A DNA stretch of 64,000 bases, from assembly GCA_009911185.1 (NCBI GenBank), contig QXWW01000003.1, forward strand, positions 124,001-188,000, in the 5' to 3' direction. The notes beneath the pieces are model-generated. The model worked only from the letters and a program-made list of their open reading frames with translations. It was not told where the DNA came from and did not search any database. How positions within the stretch are numbered: the stretch's first letter is position 1; each line of letters starts with the position of its first letter. A program made the position numbers and the translations under genes. This stretch comes from Lachnospiraceae bacterium (GTDB lineage: Bacteria > Bacillota > Clostridia > Lachnospirales > Lachnospiraceae). Of the stretch, positions 41,024 through 50,856 are shown piece after piece.

Positions 41024-41467
41024 ATGTCGTTATTTCAATCGTTTAACATCAGTACATCCGGTATGACTGCACAGCGGTTCAGAATGGATGTGATATCTGA
41101 GAATGTTGCAAATGTAACCACCACCAGAACGGAAGATGGAACGCCTTATACCCGAAAAATTGTGACTTTTCGGGAGAAACAGGTCACGCCGTTCAGCCGC
41201 GTTCTGAGCAATACCAGAGAAGCTTATCTTGGAAACGGCGTGAAGGTCAGCAAAGTGTCGGAGGATACCGAGAGTGATTATATCATGAAGTATGATCCTT
41301 CCCATCCTGATGCGGATGAAAATGGTTATGTGTCTTATCCTAATGTGAATATTATAACAGAGATGACAAATATGATTGATGCCAGCCGTTCTTACGAAGC
41401 AAATATTACAGCCTTTGAGACCAGTAAGGCGATTGCTTTAAAGGGACTGGAACTGGGCAAAGGATAA
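41024..41467 (+). CDS. flgC: Flagellar basal-body rod protein FlgC
   Basis: 147 residues. N-terminal FNISTSGMTAQRFRMDVISENVANV and C-terminal NMIDASRSYEANITAFE are the rod-family ends. It assembles next to FlgB in the proximal rod. Confidence 0.95.
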   Translation: MSLFQSFNISTSGMTAQRFRMDVISENVANVTTTRTEDGTPYTRKIVTFREKQVTPFSRVLSNTREAYLGNGVKVSKVSEDTESDYIMKYDPSHPDADENGYVSYPNVNIITEMTNMIDASRSYEANITAFETSKAIALKGLELGKG

Positions 41468-41483
41468 CAGGGAGGCAGTTTAA

Positions 41484-41795
41484 ATGGATATTTCAGCATT
41501 ACATAACATTGCGGCGGATTATGTTAAAAATGCGGCTGAGGCCGCTAAGCAGGCTGCTGGACAGGACAAGGAATTTGCAGGAGTTCTGCAGTCGGCCATG
41601 GATATGATTAATGAAGCGAATGATTTGCAGAATCAATCAGAGGAAGCTACCATGCGCTTTGCTCTTGGGTATGCCACCAATACGCATGAACTGAAAGCAA
41701 TTCAGGAGAAGGCGGATATCGCTTTGAATTATACGGTTGCTGTCAGGGATAAGATGATGGAGGCGTACAAAGAAATTATGAACATGCAGATTTAA
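41484..41795 (+). CDS. fliE: Flagellar hook-basal body complex protein FliE
   Basis: 103 residues. FAGVLQSAMDMINEANDLQNQSEEA and the C-terminal YTVAVRDKMMEAYKEIMNMQI match FliE, which joins the MS ring to the rod. Confidence 0.95.
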   Translation: MDISALHNIAADYVKNAAEAAKQAAGQDKEFAGVLQSAMDMINEANDLQNQSEEATMRFALGYATNTHELKAIQEKADIALNYTVAVRDKMMEAYKEIMNMQI

Positions 41796-41827
41796 TACGT
41801 AGAGCAGGAGAATAGTAGGAGAGTCAC

Positions 41828-43435
41828 ATGCAGGAGAGAATAAAAAACATTCCCAGACAAAGTTTGGAATGGTGGAATAAATTTTCGGTAAAACAGAAGA
41901 CGGTGATTGCGAGTATTACATTGGCAGTCATCGTTGCGCTGGTGATTGTTGTTCGGATTTTGACAACGCCTACAATGGTGTCGATCCGCAGTTGTGAAGA
42001 TACCAAAGAGGCGGCGCAGGTTAAGGAGCTGCTGGAAGGAAGCGGCATTACCTATGAAGTGTCTAACGATGGACTGAATTTTTCCGTAAAAGCAGAGGAT
42101 GAGGCTAATGCGGCTATTCTCTTAGGGGAAAATGGAATCCCGGCTTCCAGATATGAACTGAGTAATGTATTTGATGGAGGATTTAGTAACACAGAGGCAG
42201 ATAAATCGAAGAAGTACCAGCTTTATCTTCAGGAAGAACTGGCGGCACATTTGGAAAAACTGGATAATGTGGAAAGCGCGAGTGTGAAATTGAGCATGCC
42301 TGTAGACGATGGAACGGTACTCGCTCTGGAAAATGATACATATGCGGCGGTAACGTTATCGCTTTCAGAAGATATGGATGAAGAGAAGGCAGGCGGGTTG
42401 GCAAGGTGGATTGCCACAGCGGTCGGAAATGATAACATGGACGATATTTCCATTATGGATAGCGCCGGGAATGTCCTGTTTGCAGGAGGAGATTCCGCTA
42501 CCTCCGTAGGAGCGGCAAGCAGCCAGCTTTCTTATAAAACCAAGGCGGAAAATATGGTGAAGAGCCAGGTTAAGGATGTGATCCTGGGAACAGGAGTATA
42601 TGACAGTGCTTCGGTTGGATTAAACCTTGATGTCAGCTTTGACGAAAGAGAAGAAGTGGACAACAATTATTATACGGAAGACGGAGCAGAACATGGACCG
42701 GTAGCGAGTGAGCGTATTTTTGAAGAGGAGAGCAACGGTGCAGATGGCGGTGTTCCTGGAACTGATACGAACAATGCAGATGATACCATGTATACTTTGC
42801 CGGACGGCACCATCAGCAGCCAGACTGTTTCGGATACGGACAGACAGTATAATACCAGCAATAAAGTTACTACCACAAAAGGAGGAATCGGAGATGTAAA
42901 TTATGATAATTCTTCTATTACGGTGGTGGCGAACCAATATCGGAATTATAGTGAAAGTGCTCTTCGTTCCAGCGGACAGTTAGATGATATGACTTTTGAC
43001 GAATTTGTGGCTGAAAATCGTGAGAAAGTGAAACTGGACGTAGACCCGGATTTTATACAGATGGTTTCAAAAGCAACTGGATTTTCCGAAGATAATATTG
43101 TGATTGTAGCATATGAGGTACCATTTTTTGAATATGCAGATAGTGGAAGTCGTGACTTCTTTGATTACCTTCCTATTATTATTGCTGTTCTCATTATGTT
43201 GATGCTTGGATATGTAGTGTTCCGCAGTACCAGAAGAGAACAGGTGGCAGAGCCGGAACCGGAGCTTTCTGTGGAGTCTCTGCTTGCTTCTACCAAAGAG
43301 GCTCAGGAGAATCTGGAAGATATTGGATTTTCTGAGAAATCTGAAACACGTGTTTTAATTGAAAAGTTTGTTGATGAGAATCCCGAAGCAGTGGCGTCGC
43401 TGCTAAGAAACTGGTTGAATGAGGAGTGGGAGTGA
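41828..43435 (+). CDS. fliF: Flagellar MS-ring protein FliF
   Basis: 535 residues. Membrane spans near residues 25-45 and 445-465 flank the periplasmic ring-building domains (LLEGSGITYEVS; SASVKLSMP). The C-terminal cytoplasmic tail (SVESLLASTKEAQENL; FVDENPEAVASLLRNWL) binds FliG. Its stop is one base from the fliG ATG. Confidence 0.95.
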   Translation: MQERIKNIPRQSLEWWNKFSVKQKTVIASITLAVIVALVIVVRILTTPTMVSIRSCEDTKEAAQVKELLEGSGITYEVSNDGLNFSVKAEDEANAAILLGENGIPASRYELSNVFDGGFSNTEADKSKKYQLYLQEELAAHLEKLDNVESASVKLSMPVDDGTVLALENDTYAAVTLSLSEDMDEEKAGGLARWIATAVGNDNMDDISIMDSAGNVLFAGGDSATSVGAASSQLSYKTKAENMVKSQVKDVILGTGVYDSASVGLNLDVSFDEREEVDNNYYTEDGAEHGPVASERIFEEESNGADGGVPGTDTNNADDTMYTLPDGTISSQTVSDTDRQYNTSNKVTTTKGGIGDVNYDNSSITVVANQYRNYSESALRSSGQLDDMTFDEFVAENREKVKLDVDPDFIQMVSKATGFSEDNIVIVAYEVPFFEYADSGSRDFFDYLPIIIAVLIMLMLGYVVFRSTRREQVAEPEPELSVESLLASTKEAQENLEDIGFSEKSETRVLIEKFVDENPEAVASLLRNWLNEEWE

Positions 43436-43436
43436 T

Positions 43437-44447
43437 ATGGCAAGTTCAGAAGAATATACAGGAGTCCAAAAGGCGGCAATTTTATTGATTGCATTAGGAC
43501 CGGAAAAATCCGCCTCTATTTTTAAACACTTAAAAGAAGAAGAAATTGAAGAACTTACTCTGGAAATTGCCAATACCAGAAGTATTTCCCCTCAGGTAAA
43601 AGAAGACGTTCTGAATGAATTTTATCAGGTTTGTCTGGCGCAGCAGTATATTGCAGAGGGCGGTATTGGTTATGCCAAAGAGCTGTTGGAGAAGGCTTTG
43701 GGCGAAGAAAAGGCTCAGGGAGTTATTTCCAAACTTACGGCATCTCTCCAGGTGCGTCCTTTCGAGTTTGTGCGTAAGACAGATCCTTCTCAATTGCTGA
43801 ATTTTATTCAGGATGAGCATCCTCAGACAATTGCTATGATTTTATCTTATCTGTCGGCGGGGCAGGCGTCGGTGATAATCAGTTCATTAATTCCGGAGAA
43901 ACAGGCAGACGTAGCAAAGCGTATTGCTATGATGGACAGGACTTCACCGGATGTAATAAAGGAAGTGGAACGAGTATTGGAACGCAAGCTTTCCTCTTTG
44001 GTTAATCAGGATTACACTATTGTGGGCGGTGTAGATGCCGTTGTAAATATCTTAAATACAGTAGACCGCGCTACAGAAAAACATATTATGGAATCTCTTG
44101 AGATTGAAGAACCTGAATTGGCAGATGAAATCCGTAAGAAGATGTTCGTATTCGAGGATATCCTTCTGTTGGATGACCGTGCAATTCAGCGTGTACTTAG
44201 AGATGTAGACAATAATGATTTGGGTGTGGCGTTGAAAGCAGCAAATGAGGACGTGCAAAATGTTATTTTCAAGAACATGTCCAAGCGTCTTGCTACGATG
44301 ATTAAGGAAGATATGGAATATATGGGTCCGGTTCGTATGAAAGATGTAGAAGAAGCTCAGCAGAAGATTGTTGGTATTATACGTAAGCTGGAAGATTCCG
44401 CAGAAATCGTAATTTCCAGAGGCGGAGGTGACGAGATCGTTGTCTAA
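43437..44447 (+). CDS. fliG: Flagellar motor switch protein FliG
   Basis: 336 residues from ATG 43437, which overlaps a frame with upstream GAGGAGTGGGAG. N-terminal QKAAILLIALGPEKSA, the middle EHPQTIAMILSYL motif and the C-terminal torque helix (MFVFEDILLLDDRAIQRVLRDV) are complete. It couples the stator to the rotor and sets rotation direction with FliM. Confidence 0.96.
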   Translation: MASSEEYTGVQKAAILLIALGPEKSASIFKHLKEEEIEELTLEIANTRSISPQVKEDVLNEFYQVCLAQQYIAEGGIGYAKELLEKALGEEKAQGVISKLTASLQVRPFEFVRKTDPSQLLNFIQDEHPQTIAMILSYLSAGQASVIISSLIPEKQADVAKRIAMMDRTSPDVIKEVERVLERKLSSLVNQDYTIVGGVDAVVNILNTVDRATEKHIMESLEIEEPELADEIRKKMFVFEDILLLDDRAIQRVLRDVDNNDLGVALKAANEDVQNVIFKNMSKRLATMIKEDMEYMGPVRMKDVEEAQQKIVGIIRKLEDSAEIVISRGGGDEIVV

Positions 44448-45255
44448 TTTGTATAAGCAAAGATATGTGGTTTCCAATGGACAGAGCGCCAGGGTAATTA
44501 ACTCTAATATTAAAGTTGCGGAGCGGATGCAGGAACTGGAGAAAATGATCCAAAGACAGAACCCTGACCAGCAAATGCAGGCGGATGGTTTTGTGGCGGG
44601 ACTGCAGATGGAAGTAGTAGATGCCGTTCCCAAGGAGCCGGAGATTTCACCCGAGGAGATTCGCAGGCTGGCACAGGAAGAGTCGGAAGCCATGCTTACT
44701 GATGCGGGAAATCAAGTGGAAGCTATGCTCGCTGATGCGAGAAACCAGGTGGAGGCAATCCGGGAACAGGCAAGACAGGAAGGCTTTGCAGTAGGGCAAC
44801 AGGAAGGAAATTCCAGGGCACAGGAAAGACTGGATGAACTGAGCAGAGAATTGGAAGAAGAGCGCCGGAGACTGGAGGAGGATTATCAGCAGAAGCTACA
44901 GGAACTGGAACCATACTTAGTGGACGTCATTGCCGATGTTTTTGAAAAGGTGTTCCATGTGCAGTTTGATGATAAGAAGCAAATATTGCTTTATCTAATC
45001 CAGAAAGTGATTTTAAGTGCGGAGGGAACCAAGGAATTTCAGATTAGAGTCAGTCTGAAGGATTATGGATATGTGGAAGAACATAAGGATATGATCAGGG
45101 AGCAGGTGGGAGCGTCCGTACGTATAGAAATTATGGCGGATGCATCCTTACAGGAGCGTCAGTGTATGATAGAGACTGATTCCGGGATCTTTGACTGTGG
45201 GACAGATGTTCAATTAGAAAATTTATTGAAGGCATTGAAGTCATTAAGTTTGTGA
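44440..45255 (+). CDS. fliH: Flagellar export ATPase regulator FliH
   Basis: 271 residues from TTG 44440, nine bases after GAGGTG and overlapping the fliG end by eight bases. A long coiled coil with an internal tandem repeat (EAMLTDAGNQV, EAMLADARNQV, about residues 85-110) precedes the conserved C-terminal domain. It binds and restrains FliI. The repeat is an oddity of this protein. Confidence 0.88.
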   Translation: MSNLYKQRYVVSNGQSARVINSNIKVAERMQELEKMIQRQNPDQQMQADGFVAGLQMEVVDAVPKEPEISPEEIRRLAQEESEAMLTDAGNQVEAMLADARNQVEAIREQARQEGFAVGQQEGNSRAQERLDELSRELEEERRRLEEDYQQKLQELEPYLVDVIADVFEKVFHVQFDDKKQILLYLIQKVILSAEGTKEFQIRVSLKDYGYVEEHKDMIREQVGASVRIEIMADASLQERQCMIETDSGIFDCGTDVQLENLLKALKSLSL

Positions 45256-45265
45256 GGGAAATAGT

Positions 45266-46570
45266 GTGACCTATAATTTAGATAAATATGATCAATTAGC
45301 AGATAAGAATTATTATCAACATATGGGAAAAGTAGTTAAAATTGTAGGACTTACGATAGAATCTGTGGGACCCAATGCCAAACTGAGCGACCTATGCCGT
45401 ATTATCATTGATAAGAACAAGGATATTTCCATTATGGCAGAAGTAGTTGGATTTCGGGACAAGAGATTACTCCTTATGCCTTATGAGAGTGTGGAAGGGC
45501 TTGGCGTAGGATGTATCGTAGAAAATACGGGACATCCTTTGTCTGTTTGTGTAGGCAACGAAATGTTGGGACATACTCTCGATGGTATGGGACGTCCTAC
45601 AGATGTGGAAGAATTGGTACTAAGGGAAGAATACCCTGTAGATGCGGCTCCTCCGGATCCTATGGCGAGGGAGATTATTGACGAAGTGCTTCCATTAGGG
45701 GTAAAAGCAGTAGATGGACTGATTACAGTGGGAAAAGGGCAGAGAATTGGGATTTTTGCTGGTTCAGGCGTGGGAAAGAGTACCCTCTTGGGTATGTTTG
45801 CCCGGAATACCAGAGCTGACATTAATGTAATTGCTCTTATTGGTGAGCGAGGCAGAGAGGTAAGAGAATTTATTGAAAGGGATATGGGCGAAGAAGGTAT
45901 GCGGCGTTCTGTCGTAGTAGTTGCGACGTCGGACCGGCCGGCGCTGCTTCGGCGAAATGCCGCCAAGACAGCGACAGCCATTGCGGAGTATTTTCGTGAC
46001 CAGGGCAAAGATGTGCTGCTGATGATGGATTCTCTGACACGTTTTTCTATGGCGCAGCGTGAGATTGGGCTTGCTTCGGGAGAGCCTCCGGTAACCAGAG
46101 GATATCCGCCCAGCGTATATTCTGAAATGCCGAAGCTTCTGGAGCGGGCTGGTAATTCAGACAAAGGGTCGATTACAGGTTTATATACGGTTCTGGTAGA
46201 TGGAGATGATTTTAATGAGCCAATTACAGATACGGCAAGAAGTATTCTGGATGGTCATATTATGTTGGACCGCAAGCTGGCGCACAAGAATCATTATCCT
46301 GCAATTGATGTCTTGCAGAGTATTTCCCGTGTTATGAGTTCTATTGCAGGGAAAGAACACAAGGAGGCGGCGGGAAAGCTGAAAAATGTGCTTGCCACTT
46401 ATCAGGAAGCGGAGGATTTAATTAATATTGGAGCATATAAAAGCGGTTCTAATAAGAATATTGATTACGCCATTGAAAAGATTGAGGAAGTGAATGGATT
46501 TCTGTTACAGGAAACGCATGATAAATTTTCTTTTGAAGAGATATTAGACATGATGGAACAGATTTTTTAA
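45266..46570 (+). CDS. fliI: Flagellum-specific ATPase FliI
   Basis: 434 residues from GTG 45266. Walker A GSGVGKSTLLG, LIGERGREVREF, LLMMDSLTRF and GEPPVTRGYPPSV are standard. It energises delivery of export substrates to the gate. Confidence 0.96.
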   Translation: MTYNLDKYDQLADKNYYQHMGKVVKIVGLTIESVGPNAKLSDLCRIIIDKNKDISIMAEVVGFRDKRLLLMPYESVEGLGVGCIVENTGHPLSVCVGNEMLGHTLDGMGRPTDVEELVLREEYPVDAAPPDPMAREIIDEVLPLGVKAVDGLITVGKGQRIGIFAGSGVGKSTLLGMFARNTRADINVIALIGERGREVREFIERDMGEEGMRRSVVVVATSDRPALLRRNAAKTATAIAEYFRDQGKDVLLMMDSLTRFSMAQREIGLASGEPPVTRGYPPSVYSEMPKLLERAGNSDKGSITGLYTVLVDGDDFNEPITDTARSILDGHIMLDRKLAHKNHYPAIDVLQSISRVMSSIAGKEHKEAAGKLKNVLATYQEAEDLINIGAYKSGSNKNIDYAIEKIEEVNGFLLQETHDKFSFEEILDMMEQIF

Positions 46571-46623
46571 GGAAGATTCTGTAAAATATATTTGAAATCT
46601 GCATATATAGAATAGAGGTATTT

Positions 46624-47073
46624 ATGGCAAAGTTTACATATAAGATGCAGAACATCCTGGATATTAAATATAAGCTGGAAACTCAGGCCAAGACTTCTTT
46701 TTCTATCGCGGCGGCAAATCTCAGAAAAGAGGAAGAAAAGCTTGAAGGGTTAAGGCAGAGAAAAAAAGGTTATGAGAGTCGTGCGAGAGAGCTGATCGAA
46801 GATCGGCTGGATTTTCTGGAAATTAAGGCGAACCGCACAGCCATAGAAAACATGAAAGGACAGATTCGTAACCAGACGCTGGCAGTTCATGTGGCGGAAC
46901 GGAACTTGGAAAGCGCCAGAAAATATTTGCAGGAAATCATGACGGAACGCAAGACCCATGAGATTTTGAAGGATAAAGCTTTTGAAGAATTTAAGAAAGA
47001 ACTGGAAAAGGAAGAGAGCAAGGCTGTGGATGAGCTGGTAAGCTTTACTCACAATCATGCAATAGAAGGATAG
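46624..47073 (+). CDS. fliJ: Flagellar export chaperone FliJ
   Basis: 149 residues, almost all coiled coil; KFTYKMQNILDIKYKLETQAK at the start is the FliJ pattern. It bridges FliI and FlhA. Confidence 0.9.
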   Translation: MAKFTYKMQNILDIKYKLETQAKTSFSIAAANLRKEEEKLEGLRQRKKGYESRARELIEDRLDFLEIKANRTAIENMKGQIRNQTLAVHVAERNLESARKYLQEIMTERKTHEILKDKAFEEFKKELEKEESKAVDELVSFTHNHAIEG

Positions 47074-47085
47074 GCGGTGAAAGAT

Positions 47086-47922
47086 ATGGCAGACCCTATG
47101 TTAGAAGAAGAAGCAGGGGCCTTAGACAAGAAGGCGCAGAAGAAAGCAGAGAAAGCCAGGAAGAAAGAAGAAAAAAATAAGAATAAACAGAATCAGGAGG
47201 AGTTGCCTGAGGAAGAAGAAAGCGGAAGTAAGCTGGCGGTTATTTTTGCAACCATTATTTTTATTATTATTTGGCTGGCAATCCTTGCATTGGTGATCAA
47301 GATGGATATTGGTGGATTTGGCTCAACAGTATTGCAGCCTATTTTAAAGGATGTTCCCTATATTAATAAAATTTTGCCGGAAAGTGCAAAAGAGGAGCCC
47401 ACAGTGGACGCCCAGTATCCTTATACAACTTTGAATGAAGCGATTGAACGTATTAAGGAGCTGGAAGTGGAATTATCCAATGCCCAGTCAAAATCCCAGG
47501 GAAGTTCAGATAATGTAGCGCAGCTTCAGGCGGAGGTTGAGCGGCTAAAGGAATTTGAAAACCAGCAGGCAGCGTTCGAACAGCAAAAAAATGAATTTTA
47601 TAAAGAGGTTGTGTTTAATGAGAATGCACCCGATATATCAGAATATAAGGCATATTATGAGAGTATTGACCCGGCAAATGCAGAGGTATTGTATAAGCAG
47701 GTAATCCAGCAGCAACAGGGAGATGCGCAGATTCAGGATTATGTTAATACTTATGCGTCCATGAAGCCTAAACAGGCGGCAGCATTAATGGAGCAAATGA
47801 CGGATGATTTGAAATTGGTAGCAAAAATATTACAGAATATGGATACAGATGCAAGAGCCAAAATTTTAGATGCCATGGATTCACAGATTGCTGCCAGGCT
47901 GACCAAGATTATGGAGCCATAA
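47086..47922 (+). CDS. MotE-like flagellar protein (MgtE_N-type C-terminus)
   Basis: 278 residues from ATG 47086; GTG 47077 is an alternative start. A Lys/Glu-rich cytoplasmic N-terminus (to about 48) is followed by one membrane span (about 50-70), an external coiled coil and a C-terminal helical domain (YASMKPKQAAALMEQM; ILQNMDTDARAKILDAMDS) like that of MotE and MgtE-N. The same position between fliJ and fliK is held by ylxF in Bacillus. MotE is a chaperone for MotC in rhizobia; the role in Clostridia is unproven. Confidence 0.78.
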   Translation: MADPMLEEEAGALDKKAQKKAEKARKKEEKNKNKQNQEELPEEEESGSKLAVIFATIIFIIIWLAILALVIKMDIGGFGSTVLQPILKDVPYINKILPESAKEEPTVDAQYPYTTLNEAIERIKELEVELSNAQSKSQGSSDNVAQLQAEVERLKEFENQQAAFEQQKNEFYKEVVFNENAPDISEYKAYYESIDPANAEVLYKQVIQQQQGDAQIQDYVNTYASMKPKQAAALMEQMTDDLKLVAKILQNMDTDARAKILDAMDSQIAARLTKIMEP

Positions 47923-48080
47923 TTTTATAGACAGCAAATAGGAGTGAACGCAAGTCTTATGTTTGAAGTATTTATAACGGTTGTAAAATCTCTCAGGGAT
48001 TTTATGATATAGTCCAGCGCTTAAAAATAATTTAGGCATTTGGATAAATAAATATGGTAAAAAAGAAAGGAGGAAAAAGG

Positions 48081-49574
48081 ATGACGGCCAGCAAAATAGC
48101 ACAGGTTGCATCCATGCTGAACAGTCCTGAGTTTTTGCAGGCGCAGAAACAGTCTCAGGAGCAGGAAATTGCTTTTGGCACGTTTTTAAATTATGCAGCG
48201 TCACCAGGCGGAGAACCGTCCGATTTATTTTCAGGAAGAACGGCAGAAAAATCTGCTAAACTGGATACAGTGAATCAGACAGCCTATGAAAAAGAGACGG
48301 TAAAAAGCAGTTATCGCGAGAATTCTATTTCGCGTAGTGATAATTCAGACGCGCAGAACAAAATGCCAGAAGACGCGCAGGAAAAGTTGAAAGATTTTGA
48401 GAGCCAGGTCAAGGAAGCAGTGTCTGAAAAACTGGGAATTTCCCAGGAAGAGCTTACGGCGCAAATGGAAGCAATGGGGCTTACAGTTTTAGACTTGATG
48501 AATCCGTCCAAGCTGGCAGGACTTGTTATGGATCTCACTGGAAGTCAGGATATTGGAGGATTGCTGTTAAATGAAGATTTTCAGCAATTATTAGGACAAA
48601 TCAGTGAATTATCCCAGGAACTTGCTTTTCAGCTTAATCTGACGCCAGAGGAGATGGTGCAGGTTTTACCACAACTGGAACAGAGTTTGTCGGATAAAGC
48701 GTCAGAAATTGTGGCGGATGAAAATGCAGATGTCATGATAGAACAGGCAGATACTGTTACGGAAGAGAACGTATCGCAAAATCCAGCAGAAACGGCGCAG
48801 GTTTCCGTTCAGGCTCCAGCAAATGAGTCAGAAGTACATAAAGAGGCGCCGCAGGAGGTTTCAACTTCACAGAAGCAAGAACAGGCGGCGGGTATCAGTA
48901 TACAGGATGGAGAAGAACAGCAGGATTCAGGGGAAAGTAGTACAGACACAGACAGTGCGAAGGAAGAGTCTTATTCTAAGCTGACGCAGGATGCGAAAGG
49001 AACTGGAAAGGCTGAAAACCATCAGACACAGGTTACTTACCAAACTACAACTCAGACAATAAATCAGGGGCAGTCTATGGAGGTAACGCAGACAGTAGTG
49101 CAGACTAAGATAAATGTGGATGATATTTTAAGGCAGGTCAATCAGATGACCAGGGTGATCGTAGGCCAGGCGGAATCCTCAATTGAAATGCAGCTCAATC
49201 CGGCGAATCTTGGGAAAGTATATCTGCAGGTGATTTCCAGGGAAGGTGTTATTACAGCCCAGCTTGCCGCACAGAATGAGGCGGTCAAGGAAGCGTTAGA
49301 GAGCCAGCTTGTAGTACTGAAGGATAATATGGAACAACAGGGCATGAAGGTGGAAGCAGTAGAAGTTACCATTGCCAGCCATGAATTTGAACGTAATCTG
49401 GAAGAGAATCAGCACGGGAATGCCCAGGAACAGCAGGAAGAGGCACAGAGGTCAGCAAGAAGAAATCTCAATCTTAATAACCTTGATGAACTGGAAGGGT
49501 TAATGACAGAGGAGGAGAATCTAGCTGCCAAAATTATGGCGGAGCAGGGCAACCGTATGGATGTAACGATTTAA
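48081..49574 (+). CDS. fliK: Flagellar hook-length control protein FliK
   Basis: 497 residues from ATG 48081 (AAAGGAGG upstream). The N-terminal two thirds is a Gln/Glu/Ser-rich, poorly conserved ruler. The C-terminal domain has QLNPANLGKVYLQVISREG and MEQQGMKVEAVEVTI, the FliK switch domain that stops hook growth. A 158-base gap with no gene precedes it. Confidence 0.9.
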   Translation: MTASKIAQVASMLNSPEFLQAQKQSQEQEIAFGTFLNYAASPGGEPSDLFSGRTAEKSAKLDTVNQTAYEKETVKSSYRENSISRSDNSDAQNKMPEDAQEKLKDFESQVKEAVSEKLGISQEELTAQMEAMGLTVLDLMNPSKLAGLVMDLTGSQDIGGLLLNEDFQQLLGQISELSQELAFQLNLTPEEMVQVLPQLEQSLSDKASEIVADENADVMIEQADTVTEENVSQNPAETAQVSVQAPANESEVHKEAPQEVSTSQKQEQAAGISIQDGEEQQDSGESSTDTDSAKEESYSKLTQDAKGTGKAENHQTQVTYQTTTQTINQGQSMEVTQTVVQTKINVDDILRQVNQMTRVIVGQAESSIEMQLNPANLGKVYLQVISREGVITAQLAAQNEAVKEALESQLVVLKDNMEQQGMKVEAVEVTIASHEFERNLEENQHGNAQEQQEEAQRSARRNLNLNNLDELEGLMTEEENLAAKIMAEQGNRMDVTI

Positions 49575-49609
49575 TGGTGTGTTAAAATAATATGGAAAGG
49601 AGAGACGAT

Positions 49610-50338
49610 ATGAGTATTATTGTACCGGTAAAAGATGGTAAGGTTGTTGATGAGACAGCTTCGGCAGATTCTGTGTCGCAAGCGACAAAATCAAGCAACA
49701 GCGCGCTGGATAAGGAAGCTTTTCTTCAGCTCTTGGTGGCGCAGATGAAGTACCAGGATCCACTGGAGCCAACTTCGAATACAGAATATATTTCACAGCT
49801 TGCTACTTTCTCATCTCTGGAGGAAATGCAGAATTTGAATGCCTCTATGGAGTCGCAGCAGGCTGCAAATTTGATAGGCAAGACGGTAATTATGAAAGTT
49901 ACAAGTACTACAGGCGCCTCCAATGTTGTGCAGGGCAGGGTAGATTACATTGTAAAAGAGAGAGGTAGGCTCTATCTTTCTATTGATGATAAACTCTATT
50001 CTTTGGATGATCTGGACAGAGTAATTGACGATGATTATTTGGATGCAATCTCGATTGCGGAAGACTTTAAGAAAGTTATGGATGAGTTACCGGATCCCAA
50101 GAAGCTGACATTGAAGGACAAAGATGATCTGGAGATAGTAAGAAAGGCATACAACAGTCTTACCACTTACCAACAGCAGATGATTGAGAAATATTATCCC
50201 TCAGCTTTGAAGAAATTACAGGAACTGCTTGCTGAAATGAAGAAAATGGATCAGTCAGCAGACGATGATTCTGAAGAAGATAAAGAAGAAGGGGATAAAG
50301 AAGGCGACGACAAGACGGAGGGAACTTCCAAAGAATAG
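49610..50338 (+). CDS. flgD: Flagellar hook-cap protein FlgD with extra helical domain and acidic tail
   Basis: 242 residues from ATG 49610. The N-terminal cap domain (LDKEAFLQLLVAQMKYQDPLEP) and a short Tudor-like part (LIGKTVIMKV) are normal. The usual Fn3-like half is not visible. Instead residues about 158-212 form a helical segment (LPDPKKLTLKDKDDLEIV, RKAYNSLTTYQQQMIEKY) like the 'AR-AYDALT' spacer domains of clostridial surface proteins, then an Asp/Glu/Lys tail (213-242). It scaffolds hook assembly. Confidence 0.88.
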   Translation: MSIIVPVKDGKVVDETASADSVSQATKSSNSALDKEAFLQLLVAQMKYQDPLEPTSNTEYISQLATFSSLEEMQNLNASMESQQAANLIGKTVIMKVTSTTGASNVVQGRVDYIVKERGRLYLSIDDKLYSLDDLDRVIDDDYLDAISIAEDFKKVMDELPDPKKLTLKDKDDLEIVRKAYNSLTTYQQQMIEKYYPSALKKLQELLAEMKKMDQSADDDSEEDKEEGDKEGDDKTEGTSKE

Positions 50339-50376
50339 CAGGAATAGGCAGGGATGCTTTAGAATGGAGAGAGCAT

Positions 50377-50775
50377 ATGAATAAAATTTCAAATCAATTC
50401 TCTTCTATTGAACAGATTACAGACCAGTATCTGAAACATGGAAGTACAGATTCTGCGTCATCCGTGTCAGAATTGTCCTTTGAGGATATTTTAAGGCGCA
50501 GGCAGTCTGTGGATGAAAATTCTGCATTAAAATTTTCCAAACACGCCTCCATGCGGCTGCAGAGCAGAAATATCAAGCTTTCCAGTGAACAAAAGGAGCG
50601 GCTGGAGACAGGAGCGGAAAAGGCAGAGGAAAAGGGAATGAAAGAATCCCTTGTAATAGTAGATTCTTATTCGTTCATTGTGAACGTACCTAATAAGACA
50701 GTGGTGACGGCAATGGATCAGAGGGAATCGGAAGAAAATGTGTACACAAATATAGATGGAGCCGTAATTATATAG
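50377..50775 (+). CDS. Flagellar operon protein of the TIGR02530 type
   Basis: 132 residues. LKFSKHASMRLQSRNIKLSSEQKERLETGAEKA in its middle and SLVIVDSYSFIVNVPNKTVVTA near the end are the conserved core of this small protein found between flgD and flgE in Firmicutes. The function is unknown; FlgD or hook chaperoning is suggested by location only. Confidence 0.88.
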   Translation: MNKISNQFSSIEQITDQYLKHGSTDSASSVSELSFEDILRRRQSVDENSALKFSKHASMRLQSRNIKLSSEQKERLETGAEKAEEKGMKESLVIVDSYSFIVNVPNKTVVTAMDQRESEENVYTNIDGAVII

Positions 50776-50856
50776 CTGGACCTAATTATAGGAGGCGGAC
50801 GGTCTTTGAATGACAGAAAAGACTATACGGCAGAAAAATCAGGAGGTCAATTCATT

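Noticed and set aside
45481..46164. Minus-strand frame (227 codons) opposite fliI
   Set aside because: Shadow of fliI; Ser/Arg/Pro-rich, no family features.
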